A DNA stretch of 5,965 bases from a bacterium (GTDB lineage Bacteria > UBP13 > UBA5359): the NCBI GenBank assembly GCA_028699365.1, contig JAQVUQ010000182.1, forward strand, positions 1 to 5,965. Direction: 5' to 3'. Shown piece by piece: positions 5,705 through 5,965 of the stretch; position 1 is the stretch's first letter; each line of letters begins with the position of its first letter. A model generated the notes under the pieces. It saw nothing but the letters and a program-made list of their open reading frames with translations, did not search any database and was not told where the DNA came from. The position numbers and the translations under genes are program-made.

Positions 5705-5965
5705 AGATAGATATAGCATGTCATTTACAGCGGGTAGTCTTTTGCATCGCGAATCGGTGAAGCTAGCTGAGCTTTATCTTACGCTTGGTGATTGGGATGT
5801 GGTGCAAGATATCGTCATTAACAAAAACATTCTGCAAGCCAGAACCCTGAATGCTTTGAAGAGGGTCTGCCGGGAAGTCATCTCTCGTTTAAAAACATTG
5901 AGTGCCGAAGAACTGAGTTTTTTGGTCGAGGCCAACCTTCAGGAACAAGGCTATCTCCTATGGGT
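5673..5965 (+). CDS. brxA: BrxA (DUF1819), first gene of a BREX phage-defence operon, 3' end missing
   Basis: 97 complete codons are visible before the window ends; the family is usually about 200 residues. The conserved N-terminal signature of DUF1819 is plain: YSMSFTAGSLLHRESVKLAE at 14-33, LYLTLGDWDVV at 34-44, the Leu-Gln-Ala-Arg-Thr segment at 54-58, KRVCREVISRLKTLSAEEL at 63-81, and LQEQGYLLW at 89-97. BrxA is a small helical protein of type 1 BREX systems, where it is typically the first of brxA-brxB-brxC-pglX-pglZ-brxL. BREX methylates host DNA and blocks phage replication. BrxA is reported to bind DNA, and its precise role is unsettled. Start: ATG 5673 gives the usual short N terminus; ATG 5658 is in frame and possible, and both have weak ribosome sites. 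Base composition is lower in GC than bipA, in keeping with acquisition. No WYL-type regulator (BrxR) is seen upstream in the window. Confidence 0.88.
   Translation, partial: MQREYELKINKDRYSMSFTAGSLLHRESVKLAELYLTLGDWDVVQDIVINKNILQARTLNALKRVCREVISRLKTLSAEELSFLVEANLQEQGYLLW

Overview
The window comes from a bacterium with an outer membrane: the first gene is an outer-membrane beta-barrel protein ending in Phe. The left four fifths is moderately GC-rich (40 G/C of 60 bases at 1441-1500 by hand count). I cannot name the lineage. The mix of a porin-like barrel, BipA, a ferritin-like protein without rubredoxin and a Dug3/YafJ-type amidotransferase would suit an Armatimonadota-like or other little-cultured diderm phylum, but that is a weak guess.

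Layout. (1) 1-1004: 3' part of a porin-like gene, closed by a hairpin at 1038-1066. (2) 1091-3005: extended -10 promoter and the ribosome-associated GTPase BipA/TypA. (3) 3065-4581: a promoter, a leader holding a perfect 17-bp inverted repeat, a ferritin-like diiron protein, four tandem heptamers, and a class II glutamine amidotransferase. (4) 4556-5048: an acidic small protein on the minus strand whose 3' end overlaps the amidotransferase, then a divergent 46-codon gene resembling the tail of a VapB-type antitoxin. (5) 5121-5308: promoter, tRNA-Lys(CUU) with encoded CCA, and a probable terminator. (6) 5311-5618: a stretch that reads like a broken beta-barrel gene. (7) 5673-5965: the start of an AT-richer gene (50 G/C of 120 bases at 5701-5820) recognisable as brxA (DUF1819), the usual first gene of a type 1 BREX phage-defence operon, cut off by the window end.

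How it fits together. Regions 1-3 look like ordinary chromosomal genes: envelope, translation GTPase, a probable iron or peroxide protein, and amide-nitrogen or gamma-glutamyl chemistry. From about 4.8 kb the character changes: an orphan antitoxin-like fragment, a tRNA gene, a decayed gene and then brxA with different base composition. This is what the left edge of a defence island inserted next to a tRNA gene would look like. The rest of the BREX operon and the right boundary lie outside the window, so both are predictions.
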